From the NCBI RefSeq assembly GCF_009498275.1, contig NZ_CP045643.1, positions 2,914,001 to 2,978,000 on the forward strand: a stretch of DNA of 64,000 nucleotides, in the 5' to 3' direction. Position numbers and translations under genes: made by a program. The DNA comes from Streptomyces fagopyri (GTDB lineage: Bacteria; Actinomycetota; Actinomycetes; Streptomycetales; Streptomycetaceae). Under the pieces are notes generated by a model. It was given only the letters and a program-made list of their open reading frames with translations, searched no databases and was not told the origin of the DNA. Shown here in pieces: positions 42,276-50,431 of this stretch; the first letter of the stretch is position 1; every line of letters begins with the position of its first letter.

Positions 42276-43489
42276 ACTCCTCTCTCGTCTGGGCCCAAGC
42301 CCATCCGCTCCCGACCGCCGGCGCCGCGGTGCTGCTCCTCGCCGTACTGGCCTGGCTGAAGCTACGGGCCCCGCAGCGCCGCACCCCGGTTGCTGTCGTC
42401 GTCGCCGCGCTCGGCGCCCTCGTCTGCACCGCGTACTCCGGTGACACCTCGTGGGGGTTCGCCCGCGACCGCCTCGGCATGACCGCGGTCGAGGAACGCT
42501 CCGTGATGTTCCTCGCCGCGGAACTCGCCCTGTTCGCCTGCGCGCTGATGGCACGGCAGAACCTGCGTACCACCGGCGCCCCGGGCACCCCGGGCCTGCT
42601 GGTCTGGTTCATCACCGGCGTGCAGGTCATCCCGGCCTACGCGGAGTCCGGCATCGTGGGCGGCACCGTCCGCGCGGTCGTCGGCCCGATCATGGCAGCG
42701 CTTCTCTGGCATCTCGCCATGGGGATTGAGCTGCGGCACTCGAAGCCCGGGGCCGGATCGCAGTCCCTCGTCGCGGTCGTGGGCAGGGAGCTGCGCGAGC
42801 GGCTGCTGTCCCGCCTCGGCCTCGCCACCCGCGACCGCACCGCCGAGCAGATCACCCGCGACCGGGCGACCGCCCGCGCCGTGCAGCTCGCCGCCCGCCC
42901 GAACCTGCACCGCTGGGGGAAGGCTCGTCTGGCCGCCGCGGTGGCCCGATCCGGGGTCGGCACGGACGCCGAGCAGCGGGACGTGATGATGCGGATGCTC
43001 GCCGCGAGGCGGGGCGCCGGCTCTCTCGCCACGGTGGAACTCCCGTCGCCGTTCGTGCCCGACGAGCCCGACGTGACCGTCGAGGTACACCGTGTACCTG
43101 AGGTACCTGAGGCGTACCCGGAGATTGAGGTACGCGTACCTGCCCCGCCCGTGGCTGTCCCTCCGGGCGTCCGACTGCTGCCCACCGCGGCCCCGTGCGG
43201 ACTCCGTCCGGTCGTCCGTGAGCCGGACCCCGAACCGGACCCTGAGGTACACGTACCCGCCGGGCAGGAACACCCCTGGTACCAGACCGACCGGACCGAG
43301 TACCCCGACCCGAACGACGCCGACGACGACCCCGAGGACGACACCCCCGACCCCGACCCGCTCATCCCCCAGGTACGGGCCGACTTCGGTACCGAGGTAC
43401 CCGGGGTACGGCGCCTGAAGGAGCAGTACGCGATCGGCCAGCCCCGCGCGCAGCGCATCCGTGACCAGCTGATGGCGGTGGCCTCGTGA
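42272..43489 (+). CDS. membrane protein with acidic GTAC-encoded tail (Spd-like)
   Basis: 405 residues. Four or five hydrophobic helices occupy the first 155 residues (around 10-28, 38-52, 75-92, 105-125, 130-148). A cytoplasmic helical part follows (DRATARAVQLAARPNLHRWG), then from about residue 265 a Pro/Asp/Glu-rich tail with repeated V-P and E-V pairs. In the tail Val is written GTA and Pro CCT again and again, unusual in this genome, as the DNA is packed with GGTAC/GTACC. The membrane part and its place upstream of the FtsK-like gene suggest a Spd/spread-type transfer protein. Confidence 0.72.
   Translation: MNSSLVWAQAHPLPTAGAAVLLLAVLAWLKLRAPQRRTPVAVVVAALGALVCTAYSGDTSWGFARDRLGMTAVEERSVMFLAAELALFACALMARQNLRTTGAPGTPGLLVWFITGVQVIPAYAESGIVGGTVRAVVGPIMAALLWHLAMGIELRHSKPGAGSQSLVAVVGRELRERLLSRLGLATRDRTAEQITRDRATARAVQLAARPNLHRWGKARLAAAVARSGVGTDAEQRDVMMRMLAARRGAGSLATVELPSPFVPDEPDVTVEVHRVPEVPEAYPEIEVRVPAPPVAVPPGVRLLPTAAPCGLRPVVREPDPEPDPEVHVPAGQEHPWYQTDRTEYPDPNDADDDPEDDTPDPDPLIPQVRADFGTEVPGVRRLKEQYAIGQPRAQRIRDQLMAVAS
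43085..43412. repeat. cluster of GGTAC/GTACC motifs in the tail of the Spd-like gene
   Basis: About 14 GGTAC, GTACC or GGTACC motifs fall in 330 bp, several as pairs such as GAGGTACCTGAG. A second cluster of about 11 lies at 44249-44562 around the start of the FtsK-like gene, including two copies of GGGTACACCCGTACCCG (near 44369 and 44410). In Streptomyces plasmids, TraB binds clustered short repeats (clt/TRS); this is a candidate equivalent. Confidence 0.65.
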
Positions 43490-43659
43490 AGTGGATTCTC
43501 CTCGGCGCCCTCGCGGGCCTGCTCCTCGCATACCCGTCGATCCTCGCCCTATTGATCGCGGTCGCCGCGGTGCTGCTCTCCAAGCCCGTAGCCGTGGCAT
43601 TCGGCCTCGGTCTGCTCGCCCGCCCGTTCCTGCCCCGGCTGCGGAGGCGGCTCCGATGA
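43486..43659 (+). CDS. 57-residue membrane protein
   Basis: GTG start overlapping the previous stop. Almost wholly hydrophobic: two helices (WILLGALAGLLLAYPSILAL and LLIAVAAVLLSKPVAVAFGL) and a basic end RPFLPRLRRRLR. Small Spd-like membrane proteins of this kind lie beside tra in Streptomyces plasmids and are needed for plasmid spread within the mycelium. Identification rests on topology and position. Confidence 0.68.
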   Translation: MKWILLGALAGLLLAYPSILALLIAVAAVLLSKPVAVAFGLGLLARPFLPRLRRRLR

Positions 43660-43979
43660 CCGAGTCCGACCCGCTCGCCAAAGCGGAGGCCGCCGCCGTC
43701 GAGGCCGCGACGAACAGTGCAGCCGTGCAGGTCGCCCTCGCCGCCGTGGAGTTGGCCAAGCTGGCCAACGCGCAGCACCAGGCGCCGGCCTGCCAGCACC
43801 AGGCCCCGCCCGCCCGACAGTTCGACACGAAGAAGTGGCTGGTCATCGGAGGGGTGGCGTGCGTCTGCTCGCTCGCCTTCGCCCTGGCCTCGATCGCCAT
43901 CGCCATCGGCGCGTGCTGCGCCACCGCCTGTGTGCTTGTCCTGCGCTCGATGTGGCGGGACTTCCAGAGGGGCCGCTGA
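43656..43979 (+). CDS. small membrane protein of the transfer operon
   Basis: 107 residues. A long Ala-rich helix (AEAAAVEAATNSAAVQVALAAV), a Gln/His/Pro stretch and then two joined hydrophobic helices (WLVIGGVACVCSLAFALASI and AIAIGACCATACVLVLRSMW). It overlaps the previous gene by four bases. Likely a Spd-type helper of transfer; no family assigned. Confidence 0.66.
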   Translation: MTESDPLAKAEAAAVEAATNSAAVQVALAAVELAKLANAQHQAPACQHQAPPARQFDTKKWLVIGGVACVCSLAFALASIAIAIGACCATACVLVLRSMWRDFQRGR

Positions 43980-44075
43980 CCTGCCCTTCCGTCCTCCGTC
44001 AGGTGTTTCAGATGAAACGCCTGCGGGGGTGCGGTGGGGCCGGACGGTCCGGCCCGCGACCAGGAGGAAGCCCAC

Positions 44076-44252
44076 ATGGCGCTCACCAGTAAGGACCCGC
44101 ACAACGCCCGCGAGCTCGCGGCGACCGTGCTCCTCGGCGCGCGCATCCTGCGCCGGCAGGACCGCGGCAAGCCGACCAAGCGGCTGGAGAACCGCGTCGA
44201 GCGAATCCGCGAGAAGGCGCAGGCCCGCGAGGACGCGAAACGCAAGCAGTAG
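44076..44252 (+). CDS. 58-residue basic helical protein
   Basis: ATG 44076 has a perfect AGGAGG upstream. Sequence: MALTSKDPHNARELAATVLL, then a strongly charged helix (RLENRVERIREKAQARED) ending AKRKQ. Probably binds nucleic acid or a partner of the translocase. Separated from the FtsK-like gene by an 86-bp gap with a hairpin. Confidence 0.65.
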   Translation: MALTSKDPHNARELAATVLLGARILRRQDRGKPTKRLENRVERIREKAQAREDAKRKQ

Positions 44253-44258
44253 GTACAC

Positions 44259-44304
44259 CCCCGGGACGGCCGCTCTACCTGGCCGGGCGACGGCCGTCCC
44301 GGGG
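44259..44304 (+). terminator. 14-bp perfect hairpin upstream of the FtsK-like gene
   Basis: Arms 44259-44272 and 44291-44304 pair perfectly (CCCCGGGACGGCCG). It stands between the small basic gene and the tra gene, and inside the second GGTAC cluster. It may terminate or attenuate transcription into tra, or be a structural part of a transfer locus. Confidence 0.65.
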
Positions 44305-44338
44305 CCCGATTCACCTCACAGCGACCGGAGAGCACAGC

Positions 44339-46450
44339 ATGACGGACACCGCCGTACCCGCCAACACCGAGCACACGGGTACACCCGTACCCGCCGTACC
44401 TAAGCAGCCGGGTACACCCGTACCCGCAGCCTCGCCGAAGGCCGGCCGCAGGCTCCGCACCGGCGACCTCCGCCGGGTCGTCGTCGAGGCCCGCGAACAC
44501 GCCACGTACCGCGCCCTGGTACGCCACGGCGCCTACGTACTCGGGGGTACCCGCGTCCTCACCCGCCGCGCGTGGGAGGCCCGCACCACCGCCATGCACT
44601 CGCGCATGATGCGCGCCGCGGAGATCGCCGGGAACGAGGAACTCGTACGGCAGTGGGAGCAGCGCGCGTACGCGTACCGGTTCGCCCGCCACAAGCGGCG
44701 CATGGACATCCTTCAGATGATGCTCAACGCCCCGAAGGCCATCGGCTCCGCCGTACTCACCGGGGCCGGCGTCCTGTTCGTCCTCGGTCTCATGCTGGCC
44801 GGGTACAACCACGACGTCCGCGACGTCCTCACCCCGCTCGCCACGGTCGTCGAGTTCGTCGGATGGGTCGCGTTCATCGCCGGGGTGCTGTGGGAGCCGC
44901 TCCTCTACTCCCTGCCGCTCCTCGCCCTCGCCGGGGTGTGGGCCGTCGGCCGACACCGGCAGACCGCACCGTCGTGGGCCCTGCCCACGGGAGGCGACGA
45001 GCGGGACATCGTGCCTGATGAGGGCGCCATCCTCCGCGCGCTCGGCAACCTCGGCATCGCCCCGCTGAACAAGGCCATCAAGGACGGATGGCAGCCGCGT
45101 TGGGAGCAGCCGACCACCCGGTCCGGGAACGGCTGGCACACGCAGTTGCAGCTCCCGATGGGCGTCACCGTCGAGATGATCAACCAGAAGAAGAAGGTGC
45201 TCGCCCACAACCTGCTCAGGAAGCCCGTCGAGGTCTGGCCGACCGAGCCCCCGCGCCAGCCCGGCACCCTCGACCTGTGGGTCGCCGACCAGGGCTCCCT
45301 CTCCGGGATGGTGCCCCCGTGGCCGCTGCTCACCGAGGGCACCGTCGACTACTTCAAGGGCGTGCCCGTCGCGGTGTCGCAGCGCGGCGAGCCGATCATC
45401 GGCAAGCTGATGGCCGCGAACTACATGGTCGGCGGCATCATGGGTTCGGGTAAGTCCTCGCTGGTCATCGCCCTGCTGCTCGGCGCGATCCTCGACCCGC
45501 TCGTCATCGTCGAGGCGTACGTCATGGCGTACAACACCGACTACGACCCGCTGCGCCCGCGGCTGCGGAAGCTGGTCAAGGGCGACGACGACGAGGACAT
45601 CGAGGCCGCGCTGAGGGCACTGCGGAACCTGCGCGACGAGGTGACCCTCCGCGGCAAGCTGCTGGAGGAACTCGGCGACGGGGCAACGAAGGTGACGCGC
45701 GAGCTGGCGCTGAAGGACCCGCGGATGCGGCCGAAGGTTGTCGTCTTCGACGAGTGCCACGAGCTGTTCATGCACAAGGAGTACGGGAAAGAGGCCGCTG
45801 AGCTGGCCATCAAGGTGATGAAGAAGGCCAGGAAGACGGCCATCACCCTGGTGTGGGTCACGGTCTCCCCGACCGCGGACAGCCTGCCGCGCGACGTCAC
45901 CCGCAACACCTCGCACCGTGTGGCGTTCGCGGTCGGCGACCACGTGGCGAACGATGGGCTCCTCGGCTCCGGGAAGCACAAGGCCGGCGTGACCGCGACG
46001 ACGCTGATCCCGGGCGAGGACGTCGGCACGGCCGTGACCGTGGGGTTCAGCAGCAAGCCGTTCGAGGTGGTCCGTGCCCACTACGTGGCCCGTGACCCCG
46101 ACAAGGGCATCGACGAGGTGACCCCGGTCGTCACGCGGGCGATGGGCCTGTACGAGGGCGGGACGGCCGTCGACGAGCCGACGTTCCAGCCGGCCGACCC
46201 GCTCGCCGACGTCGCCGCGGTCCTCGGCAACGAGGTGCGCGTCCTCGCGGTGGAGGTGCTGCACCGGCTCGCGGCCCGCAACCCGGAGGCGTACGGAAGC
46301 TGGGGGCCGACGGACCTGAAGCGCGCCCTGGAGCCGTTCGGGGCGGAGCAGTACAAGAGCAACGGCGTGATGGTCGTCGCCCGTGACCGCGTCCAGGACG
46401 CCGTGCTGGAGCGTCTCGCCGAGGACGTTGACGACTACGACGACGAGTGA
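44339..46450 (+). CDS. FtsK/SpoIIIE-type DNA translocase (TraB-like conjugal transfer protein)
   Basis: 703 residues. Two or three helices lie at about residues 137-160 and 175-205 (VLFVLGLMLAGYNHDV; FVGWVAFIAGVLWEPLLYSL). The motor domain has Walker A GGIMGSGKSSLVIAL near 366-380 and Walker B KVVVFDECHELF near 464-475, and a C-terminal part with a predicted winged helix (VLAVEVLHRLAARNPEAYG region). Streptomyces TraB proteins move double-stranded DNA between hyphae as hexamers. The N terminus is encoded by GGTAC-rich DNA with rare GTA and ACA codons. ATG 44339 follows CGGAGAG. Confidence 0.85.
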   Translation: MTDTAVPANTEHTGTPVPAVPKQPGTPVPAASPKAGRRLRTGDLRRVVVEAREHATYRALVRHGAYVLGGTRVLTRRAWEARTTAMHSRMMRAAEIAGNEELVRQWEQRAYAYRFARHKRRMDILQMMLNAPKAIGSAVLTGAGVLFVLGLMLAGYNHDVRDVLTPLATVVEFVGWVAFIAGVLWEPLLYSLPLLALAGVWAVGRHRQTAPSWALPTGGDERDIVPDEGAILRALGNLGIAPLNKAIKDGWQPRWEQPTTRSGNGWHTQLQLPMGVTVEMINQKKKVLAHNLLRKPVEVWPTEPPRQPGTLDLWVADQGSLSGMVPPWPLLTEGTVDYFKGVPVAVSQRGEPIIGKLMAANYMVGGIMGSGKSSLVIALLLGAILDPLVIVEAYVMAYNTDYDPLRPRLRKLVKGDDDEDIEAALRALRNLRDEVTLRGKLLEELGDGATKVTRELALKDPRMRPKVVVFDECHELFMHKEYGKEAAELAIKVMKKARKTAITLVWVTVSPTADSLPRDVTRNTSHRVAFAVGDHVANDGLLGSGKHKAGVTATTLIPGEDVGTAVTVGFSSKPFEVVRAHYVARDPDKGIDEVTPVVTRAMGLYEGGTAVDEPTFQPADPLADVAAVLGNEVRVLAVEVLHRLAARNPEAYGSWGPTDLKRALEPFGAEQYKSNGVMVVARDRVQDAVLERLAEDVDDYDDE

Positions 46451-46557
46451 GTCCGGTCGGGGATCTTGGGGAGGTCTCCCCGAACGGTCCCTGAGCGGCC
46501 TCCCCCGCAACGACCTGCACGTATCCGGGTTCAGGGAGGGCGGGGAGGCAGACGCCC

Positions 46558-46610
46558 GGGAGGCGAGGAAACGGGAAACAGGGGGTTCCGCCTCCCCCGC
46601 CTCGCCTCCC
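46558..46610. terminator. hairpin between convergent FtsK-like and hypothetical genes
   Basis: Arms GGGAGGCGAGG (46558-46568) and CCTCGCCTCCC (46600-46610) are perfect. The hairpin lies 108 bp past the FtsK-like stop and just after the end of the minus-strand gene, so it can serve both. Confidence 0.75.
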
Positions 46611-46622
46611 TCCCCGGCTGCG

Positions 46623-47126
46623 TCAGTCGTGCACGAGGGGCTCTCCCGGCCCGTCGTGGAGCGGCACGGGTTGCCTGTCTCCGGTGCGGCTCCACCAGAA
46701 GCCATGGGCGTCCATGTAGTGCACCGTCACCCAGATCGTGCTTCCGGCCGGCGCCGCGGACTCGGGTAGTTCATCGCCCCACCCGAACCGGGCCAGGGGC
46801 ACGGTGAAGCTCTCGCCCGGCGGGAGGTGGCCTCGCTCCCTGCGTTCGCCGTCCTGGAACCTCACCACGGCCGCGGTGCCACCGTCTGAGTTCCGTGCCC
46901 CTGCGTCGTACCAGCGGATCTCGCGGATCGGTTCGTTGGAGTAGTTCCGGACGACCGCTTCCGTGTCGCCCTCGTTGACGTACACCGAGAGGAGACGCGC
47001 CTGAGCCTGCCGCTCGTCGCGCCGCTCGGCCGCCCGGATGTACTCGCCGCGGCCGGCCACCCAGAGGGCGACGCCCGTAGCGACGGCCGTGACGACCGTG
47101 CTGCCTATGGTCCAGTTGTCGGTCAT
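46623..47126 (-). CDS. membrane-anchored hypothetical protein
   Basis: 167 residues with one N-terminal helix (STVVTAVATGVALWVAG, about residues 8-24), a charged cytoplasmic helix and a beta-rich domain (ARLLSVYVNEGDTEAVVRNY; IREIRWYDAG; FTVPLARFG). The gene at 57455 has a similar plan (helix, then EFDRAE... VRNAGRATARDVHV), so the two may be paralogues. Ig-like or carrier-domain function unknown. Confidence 0.7.
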   Translation of the reverse strand: MTDNWTIGSTVVTAVATGVALWVAGRGEYIRAAERRDERQAQARLLSVYVNEGDTEAVVRNYSNEPIREIRWYDAGARNSDGGTAAVVRFQDGERRERGHLPPGESFTVPLARFGWGDELPESAAPAGSTIWVTVHYMDAHGFWWSRTGDRQPVPLHDGPGEPLVHD

Positions 47127-47183
47127 CGCGGCACAGTACAGCCGTGGTCAACCCGGCAGCGCGGGTTATGGGGAGGGCGTCGC

Positions 47184-47354
47184 CTACGCCGCGCCCTTCT
47201 CGGAGGGATCGGCCGCCTCGGGGCAGTCGACCGGCTGGCCCGGCACGAGGACATGGCGGGGCGGGATCGCCTCCCCGGCAGGGGTGCGGCGGCCCGTCGT
47301 TACGGGTCGCTGGCAGCGGGGGCAGAAGCTGTACGCGGCGGGGCTGTTGTCCAT
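47184..47354 (-). CDS. 56-residue zinc-ribbon-like protein
   Basis: ATG 47354 preceded by AAGGAGAGCG. A CPRC pair near residue 11 is followed by RPVTTGRRTPAGEAIPPRH and a single later Cys, so it may be an incomplete zinc ribbon. Small proteins of this type are common in Streptomyces mobile elements. Function unknown. Confidence 0.62.
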   Translation of the reverse strand: MDNSPAAYSFCPRCQRPVTTGRRTPAGEAIPPRHVLVPGQPVDCPEAADPSEKGAA

Positions 47355-47505
47355 GACGCTCTCCTTGGGAGGGGTGTTTCTACCCCCTAAGGTCAGCACT
47401 CGGCGACGGGACAGCAGGCCTCTCTAACTTTCCTCCGTGTGTCGCGCAGTGCCGCGTCGCCCCATGTCCCGCTCACCAGCGACCGAACAGGCGCATGCTG
47501 AGTCG

Positions 47506-47826
47506 TCAGGCGTCGACAGGCTCGGCGTCGTGCGCCGCGGCGATGTCGTCGATACGGCGCGCCAGGTCGAAGTCAGCGGCCGTCAGCTTGTGGCCCGCGT
47601 CGTGCGTCGTGATCCCGAACCGCAGCCGATCCCACCGCAGATCGATGTCCGCGTGATGCCCGATCAACCGCTCAACATCCGCCACGTGCACGATCATCGC
47701 GACCCCACCGTGATAGCGGATCCCGTACGTTCGAGTGATCTCGTCACCCTCGCGCCGCCACCCCGGCATCCCGTCCAGCGCGATCACGATCTCGTCCTCG
47801 GTCAGCGGCACCGGTCCCTCAGCCAC
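47506..47826 (-). CDS. pterin-4a-carbinolamine dehydratase (4a-hydroxytetrahydrobiopterin dehydratase)
   Basis: 106 residues, normal PCD length. GWRREGDEITRTYGIRYHGG, the catalytic-type HHADIDLRWDRLRFGITTHDAGHKLT (split: HHADIDLRW, LTTHD-like GITTHDAGHKLT) and the ending DFDLARRIDDIA fit PhhB/DCoH. It recycles the pterin cofactor of aromatic amino acid hydroxylases, none of which is encoded nearby. It follows the TPR regulator gene after three bases, so both are on one transcript. Confidence 0.9.
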   Translation of the reverse strand: MAEGPVPLTEDEIVIALDGMPGWRREGDEITRTYGIRYHGGVAMIVHVADVERLIGHHADIDLRWDRLRFGITTHDAGHKLTAADFDLARRIDDIAAAHDAEPVDA

Positions 47827-47829
47827 CCG

Positions 47830-49095
47830 TCAGCTCCCCTCGGTCACAGGCGCCAGAACCTCCGCGAGGTCCTGGCCGACCGGGGCATCCTGCCACGGCC
47901 GCATCGCCCGCTGAAGGGTCACCAACTCCCGGCGCATACGCGCTGAGCGGGTCTCTACCGCGATGTCCGCGACCGCGCGGGCAATCTCTACCGCCTGGTC
48001 CGGCTGGCCCGCTCCTGCCGCTGCTGTGGCGTGCCGCGCCAGGTACACGCCGCGGTCCCTGCGCGCGGTCTCCGGGACGATGTCGAGGACCTGCTCCCAC
48101 AGGGACACCGCCTCAACGCCGAGCCCGAGCCGGCCGTAACAAGTCGCCCGCTGGATCTCCAGGTAACCGGGCGTCCGCCGACAGGCATTGCCCCACGGCA
48201 GATCGTCGTCGACCCTGCCGAGGAGTCCGTCCGCCTGGTCGATGAGTAGGTCGACCGCGCCCCGGTCCCCGGTGAGGCTGGCTCCGTGCGCCTGCTGCTG
48301 AAGCGCCATGATCCGCACCTTCGGCACGAGACGGCCCGCGTCGTCGAGCGCGGCCTCGCACAGGTCGACGACCGCGTGCCCGTCCCCGAGGTCGGTGCGC
48401 ACCTGCGCCTGGTTGACGAGGCTGTAGCCGATCAGGTGCGGGTCGCGGGAGCGCATCGCTATCTCCTGCGTGACGCCGCGCCAGAAGTGCGCCCCGTCCA
48501 TGTCGCCGGCGTCCTGGTACAGCCAGCCCACGAGTGCGGCGTAGGCGGCGCCGACGCGAAGCAGGCCGCGGCGGGTCTCGCCCTTCGCCGAGCGCACGAG
48601 TTTGTCGATGAGCTGGTACTGCGCGGACACCGTGCCGATCAGGTCGTGCGGTCCGAGGAACATGTCCGCCCGGTAGTGGCCTTCGAGCTGCTGTTGGAAG
48701 TAGTCGATCAGGGCGGGGTCGACGTGTTGCGGGGCGACGGGGCCGGCGACGAGTGCCGCGGCGGTGACGGACACGAACGCGCGGCGCTTCACATCGGCCT
48801 CTTCGTGGTGCTCGGGGCGGATCCATCCGGGCGGGGTGGTGAATCCGAGGTCTTCGGGCCAGCGGGAGAGCGCGTCGTGGAGGACGATCGCGGTCTCTTC
48901 GGAGGGCCAGCCCGGGCGGTCGCTTTCCCACCGGCGCCAGGTGCGGGCGGACACCGTGAAGTGGACGTCGTCGAGGAGGCGTTGCCCGTGCGCGGTGAGC
49001 TGCTCCGCGGCTTGTCCTACGGTGCGCCAGCCTGCGCGGAGCCGTGCGGCTCTCAGCGCGTCGTTGCGGCCCATCTGCCCAGTCTGAGGTGTCAT
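47830..49095 (-). CDS. HTH regulator with helical repeat (TPR-like) domain
   Basis: 421 residues. The N terminus is a DNA-binding domain (ALRAARLRAGWRTVGQAAEQL; FTVSARTWRRWESDRPGWPS), then a stretch that looks like an internal hydrophobic helix (VKRRAFVSVTAAALVAGPVA), then about 280 residues of TPR-like helices (AAYAALVGWLYQDAGDMDGA; HATAAAGAGQPDQAVEIARA). Such large TPR regulators are plentiful in Streptomyces and often sense signals in mobile elements. The dehydratase gene is directly downstream. Confidence 0.82.
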   Translation of the reverse strand: MTPQTGQMGRNDALRAARLRAGWRTVGQAAEQLTAHGQRLLDDVHFTVSARTWRRWESDRPGWPSEETAIVLHDALSRWPEDLGFTTPPGWIRPEHHEEADVKRRAFVSVTAAALVAGPVAPQHVDPALIDYFQQQLEGHYRADMFLGPHDLIGTVSAQYQLIDKLVRSAKGETRRGLLRVGAAYAALVGWLYQDAGDMDGAHFWRGVTQEIAMRSRDPHLIGYSLVNQAQVRTDLGDGHAVVDLCEAALDDAGRLVPKVRIMALQQQAHGASLTGDRGAVDLLIDQADGLLGRVDDDLPWGNACRRTPGYLEIQRATCYGRLGLGVEAVSLWEQVLDIVPETARRDRGVYLARHATAAAGAGQPDQAVEIARAVADIAVETRSARMRRELVTLQRAMRPWQDAPVGQDLAEVLAPVTEGS

Positions 49096-49192
49096 CGCGC
49101 CCTACCCCGGCCGTGGCCGTTACGTGGCCGCACGTGGCCACGCCGCGACCTATTCGCGTCTCACCGTGCACGCTCATCATCGCGGTGTGGCT

Positions 49193-49567
49193 ATGGGACG
49201 TACACAGAACGCGACAGAAGACGTATCCGCGGACGGTCGGGACAGTCGGCCGGTGGACGTCGAGACCATGCGTGCGACGGTGCGCCGGCTGCTGTCCGCG
49301 AGCGCGCCACCCGAGGCCGCGGAGCTGGAGACGCTCACGCAGTTACTGCGTGGCCACATCGCGGTGTTGATCCCTGAGGTGCAGGCCGCGGCCGACGCGA
49401 TGCCCGAGGACGACATCCCCCGCTACTGCGCCCTCGCCTGCATCGGTGAGGCGCACCGGAAGGTGGGCATCGACGCGGGCCCGGGTCTGCCCAACCAGCT
49501 GGCTCACGCCCGCCGTCTGGCCCGTGTGGTCAACGCTCTGGTCGACCACCATGAGAGCCTCGGCTGA
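49193..49567 (+). CDS. DUF6415-like hypothetical protein
   Basis: 124 residues from ATG 49193. VETMRATVRRLLSASAPPEA then LETLTQLLRGHIAVLIPEVQ and a C-terminal helix LAHARRLARVVNALVDHHES make an all-helical protein of a small Streptomyces family that I recall as DUF6415. It is divergent from the TPR regulator, with about 97 bp between, and could be its target. Function unknown. Confidence 0.7.
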   Translation: MGRTQNATEDVSADGRDSRPVDVETMRATVRRLLSASAPPEAAELETLTQLLRGHIAVLIPEVQAAADAMPEDDIPRYCALACIGEAHRKVGIDAGPGLPNQLAHARRLARVVNALVDHHESLG

Positions 49568-49626
49568 ATAGGCCCCCGTCCGTCCTCGCGCTTCCCAGGC
49601 GTACCCCGAGGGCGGGCGGGTTCGAT

Positions 49627-49884
49627 CTACTCGATGACGGACAGCTCCAGCGTCTCCGGGTACTTGTCCTTCATCAGCTCGAAGATCTCGACCGCGAGGC
49701 CCCGCGTCATCTGCGCGTCCGCCCACCGGTGCCCGGTGTCGCAGGACATGAACGCGGGCGTCTCGCTCCGGTCCTCGACATCCACGCTGACGACCAGGCC
49801 GTCGACCTGCTTGCAGATCGGGCACGCAAGGGGGCCGGCTTCCAGGTCCAGCGTCGGCAGGATCAGCCGCGCGAATACGGTCAT
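49627..49884 (-). CDS. 85-residue hypothetical protein with zinc-binding pattern
   Basis: From ATG 49884. PLACPICKQVDGLVV, a strand, and MSCDTGHRW give a CxxC ... C...H arrangement of a small treble-clef or ribbon. The start overlaps the upstream gene by four bases. Third gene in the minus-strand run after the tape-measure gene. Confidence 0.66.
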   Translation of the reverse strand: MTVFARLILPTLDLEAGPLACPICKQVDGLVVSVDVEDRSETPAFMSCDTGHRWADAQMTRGLAVEIFELMKDKYPETLELSVIE

Positions 49885-50429
49885 CCGCCGTCCGCCCCCA
49901 GCCGCGGAGGCCAACCCGGCTCGGGGATCTGCTCGCTGGCGAAGTTCAGCAGGCGCCAGCCGGGGCCGTCCTCGTACTGCATGACCAGCGGCACGGACAT
50001 GTACTGCTCGCCCGGGCGGATCACGCCATCGGTCGGGGTGGGCAGCAGCCGAAGGAGCGCCACGTCCGGGGCCAGATACTCGGGGTTGGCCTTGATGCCC
50101 CACGTCTCCCGAGTCACCGGCAGGGTGGCGCCCTTGAGGGCCGCGCGCTCGAACGGTTCCCACAGCGGGTGGTCGACCTCGTCCGCGGTGAACGCCTCGA
50201 CGACTGCGTCAGGACTGAGGCCATCAGCCCGGGCCTGCGCCCGCATAGGCGTAAGCCAGTGCTGAGCCCAGCAGAGGCGGAGCGTCGGGTGTGTGGCCAC
50301 CCACGCGGCGCGCACGTCGTGGTCGACCCAATAGGGCTCCACGAACTTCCACGCGGCGCTGATGATTGCGTGCTGTGCCGCGTAGGCCGCGATGTCTTCG
50401 TCGTCCGGTTCCATCGGCCGATTGTCCAC
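49881..50429 (-). CDS. hypothetical protein following the tape-measure gene
   Basis: 182 residues. Begins MDNRPMEPDDEDIAAYAAQH; a Trp-rich helical part (SAAWKFVEPYWVDHDVRAAW; LCWAQHWLTPMRAQ) and a beta-rich C-terminal half (YMSVPLVMQYEDGPGWRLLN). It starts two bases after the tape-measure stop, so the two are cotranscribed; a tail-assembly or chaperone-like helper is possible but nothing is recognised. Confidence 0.66.
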   Translation of the reverse strand: MDNRPMEPDDEDIAAYAAQHAIISAAWKFVEPYWVDHDVRAAWVATHPTLRLCWAQHWLTPMRAQARADGLSPDAVVEAFTADEVDHPLWEPFERAALKGATLPVTRETWGIKANPEYLAPDVALLRLLPTPTDGVIRPGEQYMSVPLVMQYEDGPGWRLLNFASEQIPEPGWPPRLGADGG

Positions 50430-50431
50430 CC

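Noticed and set aside
43085..44562. CRISPR-like array from repeated GTAC motifs
   Set aside because: Motifs are 5-8 bp, unevenly spaced and inside coding frames; no repeat-spacer units and no cas genes.
42362..46705. 1447-residue open frame on the minus strand opposite the transfer operon
   Set aside because: It is the mirror of high-GC coding on the plus strand, rich in Arg/Gly/Asp/His without any domain, while the plus frames contain FtsK motifs, membrane helices and good ribosome sites.
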